Source: Cyanobium sp. AMD-g (GTDB taxonomy: Bacteria; Cyanobacteriota; Cyanobacteriia; PCC-6307; Cyanobiaceae). Taken from it: a stretch of 64,000 nucleotides of DNA. Positions 63,303 through 64,000 of this stretch are shown piece after piece. The stretch covers positions 558,001 through 622,000 of the forward strand of contig NZ_JAGQCW010000001.1 in the NCBI RefSeq assembly GCF_024346395.1. Reading direction: 5' to 3'. Within the stretch, counting starts at the first letter, position 1, and the number at the start of each line of letters is the position of its first letter. A program made the position numbers and the translations under genes. The notes under the pieces were generated by a model that did no database searches, had not been told where the DNA came from, and saw only the letters and a list, made by a program, of their open reading frames with translations.

Positions 63303-64000
63303 TCATACTCTCTTATAAAAGCGGGCGATCAAAGACGCAACAGAGAGAGCAACTAGCTTCGTCTTGATCTTAAGGCTGGGGTAGACCTGTATTGGCCCAG
63401 TTGCCTGCACCCAGTAGGCCTTGTCGACTTGCCGAGGAGGCCTGCCATCGAAGGCTTCGCGGAGATAATGTCTTTTCCAAGGCTTTGACGATCCAAGCGC
63501 ATGGGGTAGACCAAGCCAACCAGCGGAGAAACCCATCAGATCAGGCCCAAATGTGCTCAGGTGATGGGGCCATGCCATCGCCGCGATGTTCAATGCATCC
63601 TGATCAGGTGCATGCATGGCATTCCAGCGCCCACCCCTCCGCCATGCCTCAATCTCACCTTCAGCATCAAGGGGATTTGCGCTAGCCCCAAATTCCTGAA
63701 TGAACTGGAGCCAAAGAACAAGAAACGCACGATCACGTCTCTGGATACCAAGTAACCCACCGTTGAAGTAGATATCCAAACTGTGTTGACAGGACTTGCC
63801 AACCTGCTCAATCATCACCTTCCACTCCTGTCGTACGGGGTGCCCAGCAGGAAGAGACCAGTTAACATCTCCAGCAACCACTGGCCCGTACTCCGTCGCC
63901 GCTTCAATCCAATGCCAAGGAGCACAAACCACAATATCAGGATCCAGATAAACGATTGAGGTGCAATCAGGATAGGCTTCCAGCACCTGCTGCATGAACC
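63303..64000 (-). CDS. GT-A-fold glycosyltransferase-like protein, 5' end beyond the window
   Basis: The frame is open to the right edge, and sequence before the first ATG (63995) still fits the family, so the start lies outside. VYLDPDIVVCAPWHWIEAAT contains the D-x-D motif; HSLDIYFNGGLLGIQRRDRA and APDQDALNIAAMAWPHHLST are typical of GT8-like or DUF-type nucleotide-sugar transferases; the C-terminal WKRHYLREAFDGRPPRQVDK segment is followed by about 40 residues of less conserved tail. It is the first visible gene of the leftward run. Confidence 0.82.
   Translation of the reverse strand, partial: FMQQVLEAYPDCTSIVYLDPDIVVCAPWHWIEAATEYGPVVAGDVNWSLPAGHPVRQEWKVMIEQVGKSCQHSLDIYFNGGLLGIQRRDRAFLVLWLQFIQEFGASANPLDAEGEIEAWRRGGRWNAMHAPDQDALNIAAMAWPHHLSTFGPDLMGFSAGWLGLPHALGSSKPWKRHYLREAFDGRPPRQVDKAYWVQATGPIQVYPSLKIKTKLVALSVASLIARFYKRV

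Overview
The window looks like a chromosome segment of a high-GC alpha-cyanobacterium of the Synechococcus/Cyanobium type. It carries a type I cytochrome c6, hemE, a GlgB branching enzyme, a Ycf51-family protein, TamB, a cyanobacterial SmtA-type metallothionein and several small proteins typical of this lineage. Genus-level placement is inference. Most coding regions are very GC-rich; 2.0-4.3 kb and 57-64 kb are visibly richer in A+T.

Layout. (1) 1-2.5 kb: end of a PAS-rich diguanylate cyclase and a small membrane-anchored hypothetical. (2) 2.87-12.86 kb: a decaying accessory island. It lies between an intact tRNA-Pro(TGG) gene and a 56-bp copy of that gene's 3' part, the classic footprint of integration at a tRNA 3' end, but no integrase is visible. 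Its cargo is metal handling: DUF411 protein, truncated multicopper oxidase, DUF305 protein plus a deleted second copy, MauE-like membrane protein, P-type ATPase remnant, two secreted DUF3721 peptides with a PepSY-type membrane protein, a MerR regulator, a rhodanese broken by a stop codon, a ChrA chromate transporter and a metallothionein. Three promoters share one MerR-type operator with a 19-bp spacer. (3) 12.9-15.1 kb: a PilZ protein and a decayed nitrilase-family gene. (4) 15.1-38.6 kb: mostly core genome: autotransporter-like outer-membrane protein, folB, proA, ROK sugar kinase, tamB, ycf51, small conserved genes, a CocE-type hydrolase, glgB, hemE, an SDR, petJ, clpB, a Phd/PIN toxin-antitoxin pair and a protein phosphatase. 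(5) 38.6-64 kb: an extracellular polysaccharide locus with a Wza-like exporter, a Wzc-like copolymerase/kinase, an initiating sugar transferase, a WcaI-like transferase, a Nudix enzyme, a TacA/TacT-type toxin-antitoxin pair, a YdcF protein, and a long leftward run of glycosyltransferases, acetyltransferases and a Wzy/O-antigen-ligase-like polymerase. The run extends past the right edge.

How it works together (inference). The polysaccharide genes cover initiation (sugar transferase), elongation and decoration (glycosyltransferases and acyltransferases), polymerisation (Wzy-like) and export (Wzc/Wza). No Wzx flippase is in the window. The metal island appears to be a MerR-controlled periplasmic copper-defence set of which several members are now broken. 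The DUF3721-DUF3721-PepSY operon is the intact part with the least understood function and is the best candidate for an undescribed system.
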